Below are positions 63,560 through 64,000 of a DNA stretch of 64,000 bases, in pieces. How positions within the stretch are numbered: the stretch's first letter is position 1; each line of letters starts with the position of its first letter. Source of the stretch: Penaeicola halotolerans. Lineage in GTDB: Bacteria > Bacteroidota > Bacteroidia > Cytophagales > Cyclobacteriaceae. The stretch lies in NCBI RefSeq assembly GCF_016464625.1, contig NZ_JAEAGO010000002.1, forward strand, positions 124,001 through 188,000, in the 5' to 3' direction. The position numbers were made by a program, and so were the translations under genes. The notes under the pieces are model-generated. The model searched no databases and had not been told where the DNA came from. It saw only the letters and a list, made by a program, of their open reading frames with translations.

Positions 63560-64000
63560 TCAATCTTTTTTTGGTCTCTAACACCAAATTTTGACGTTCT
63601 TTTTCAGAATAAAGCAAAGTTGGATTAAGAAAATCTAAAAGAAGTTTTTTCCTTTTCTTATTTGATTTAATAAAACTAATTTTTTGTAAATCCTCAAGTG
63701 AATCAACAATTAGAAAATAACGAAGAGATGGCTGATTATAAGGATAAACAAAATGAGCATCACCTGACGGAACATCAGAATAAATAGCATTGTCCATTAT
63801 GTTTGACGACCAGTAATTAAAAGCCCAACGTAATTTACCATCATAACCTTTAGCTAAAGCTAGATTAAGAAGAAAGGGAATATCATAATTTGGAGACGTC
63901 ATTAACATATTAGCTCCAGATCCAAAACATGCTGTATAAAAAGTTGTACGCTTACCCTCTCTTTGTCTTTTCTCAAGAACATTATTAGGAATCATTATAT
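63549..64000 (-). CDS. DUF4091-like glycoside hydrolase-type protein, C-terminal fragment
   Basis: Only the C-terminal part (about 150 residues) is in the window; the frame stays open to the edge, so the start lies beyond 64000. It has the pattern of a DUF4091/glycoside-hydrolase-like end: FYTACFGSGANMLMTSPNYDIPFLLNLALAKGYDG, then LRWAFNYW, then SGDAHFVYPY and SLRYFLIVDSLEDLQ. In the DUF4091 family these stretches end a putative hydrolase barrel. Placement in a polysaccharide operon suggests glycan trimming. This is a moderate-strength match from memory. The Met at 63995 is probably internal. Confidence 0.6.
   Translation of the reverse strand, partial: IMIPNNVLEKRQREGKRTTFYTACFGSGANMLMTSPNYDIPFLLNLALAKGYDGKLRWAFNYWSSNIMDNAIYSDVPSGDAHFVYPYNQPSLRYFLIVDSLEDLQKISFIKSNKKRKKLLLDFLNPTLLYSEKERQNLVLETKKRLNEK

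Noticed and set aside
1-64000. tRNA, rRNA or other structured RNA genes
   Set aside because: I saw no cloverleaf with CCA-type ends, no rRNA-like stretch and no familiar riboswitch core by eye; a covariance-model scan would be needed to exclude small RNAs.

Overview
The window looks like chromosomal DNA of a Bacteroidota bacterium, most likely a marine-type member of the Cytophagales; the order is inference. The evidence is: proteins with type A and type B C-terminal signals of the type IX secretion system (T9SS) next to PorP/SprF-type outer-membrane proteins, SprB-repeat adhesins, a fused MurF/alanine racemase, a DUF4783-nadC pair, several TAnnTTTG promoter boxes of the Bacteroidota kind, and few recognisable Shine-Dalgarno sequences. 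Genes are densely packed. I see no rRNA or tRNA gene, no CRISPR array, no prophage and no transposase.

Layout. 1-2005: tadA and an FeS-type (6-4) photolyase. 2120-16308: two tandem surface-adhesin modules on the minus strand, each a SprB-repeat/PKD/type-B-CTD protein followed by a PorP/SprF protein. One adhesin is 3243 aa, the other 602 aa, and the PorP pair is about 79% identical. 16911-20755: a DUF4221-like lipoprotein, four small membrane or exported proteins and an SMR-family transporter. 20802-27512: lysA, a T9SS cargo protein divergent from a histidine kinase/response regulator pair, a methyltransferase and oxyR. 27618-31398: an Fe(III) ABC importer divergent from oxyR. 31723-40973: an orphan HisA-like protein with a substituted catalytic residue, a TonB receptor/lipoprotein pair, csaA, murF-alr, small lipoproteins and a BamA/TamA-like protein. 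40985-50164: gpmI, DUF4783-nadC, a LytTR regulator whose phospho-acceptor Asp is Asn, an SLC13 transporter with DUF202, an MsbA-like ABC exporter with DUF6787, and a tandem universal stress protein. 50212-64000: an exopolysaccharide locus in two blocks.

How it fits together. The adhesin modules are expected to send large repeat proteins through T9SS, each with its own PorP/SprF partner, to the cell surface. In the polysaccharide locus, the right block (56310-64000) makes dTDP-sugars, UDP-glucuronate and UDP-HexNAc/uronate precursors and carries a DUF1972 glycosyltransferase and the end of a DUF4091 protein. The left block (50212-54386) encodes two polyprenyl-phosphate sugar-phosphate transferases and an outer-membrane Wzi-like protein. 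A 1.9-kb gene-free stretch packed with degenerate repeats separates the two blocks. Related repeat modules recur, in opposite orientation, at 19047-19230.

Most interesting points: the twin T9SS modules with a matching promoter and a long leader; the modular TTCA-loop intergenic repeat with a palindrome inserted in one copy; the HisA-like protein lacking its catalytic Asp; the LytTR regulator with Asn at the phosphorylation site; and promoter boxes lying only 4-6 nt upstream of start codons, which suggests leaderless mRNAs.
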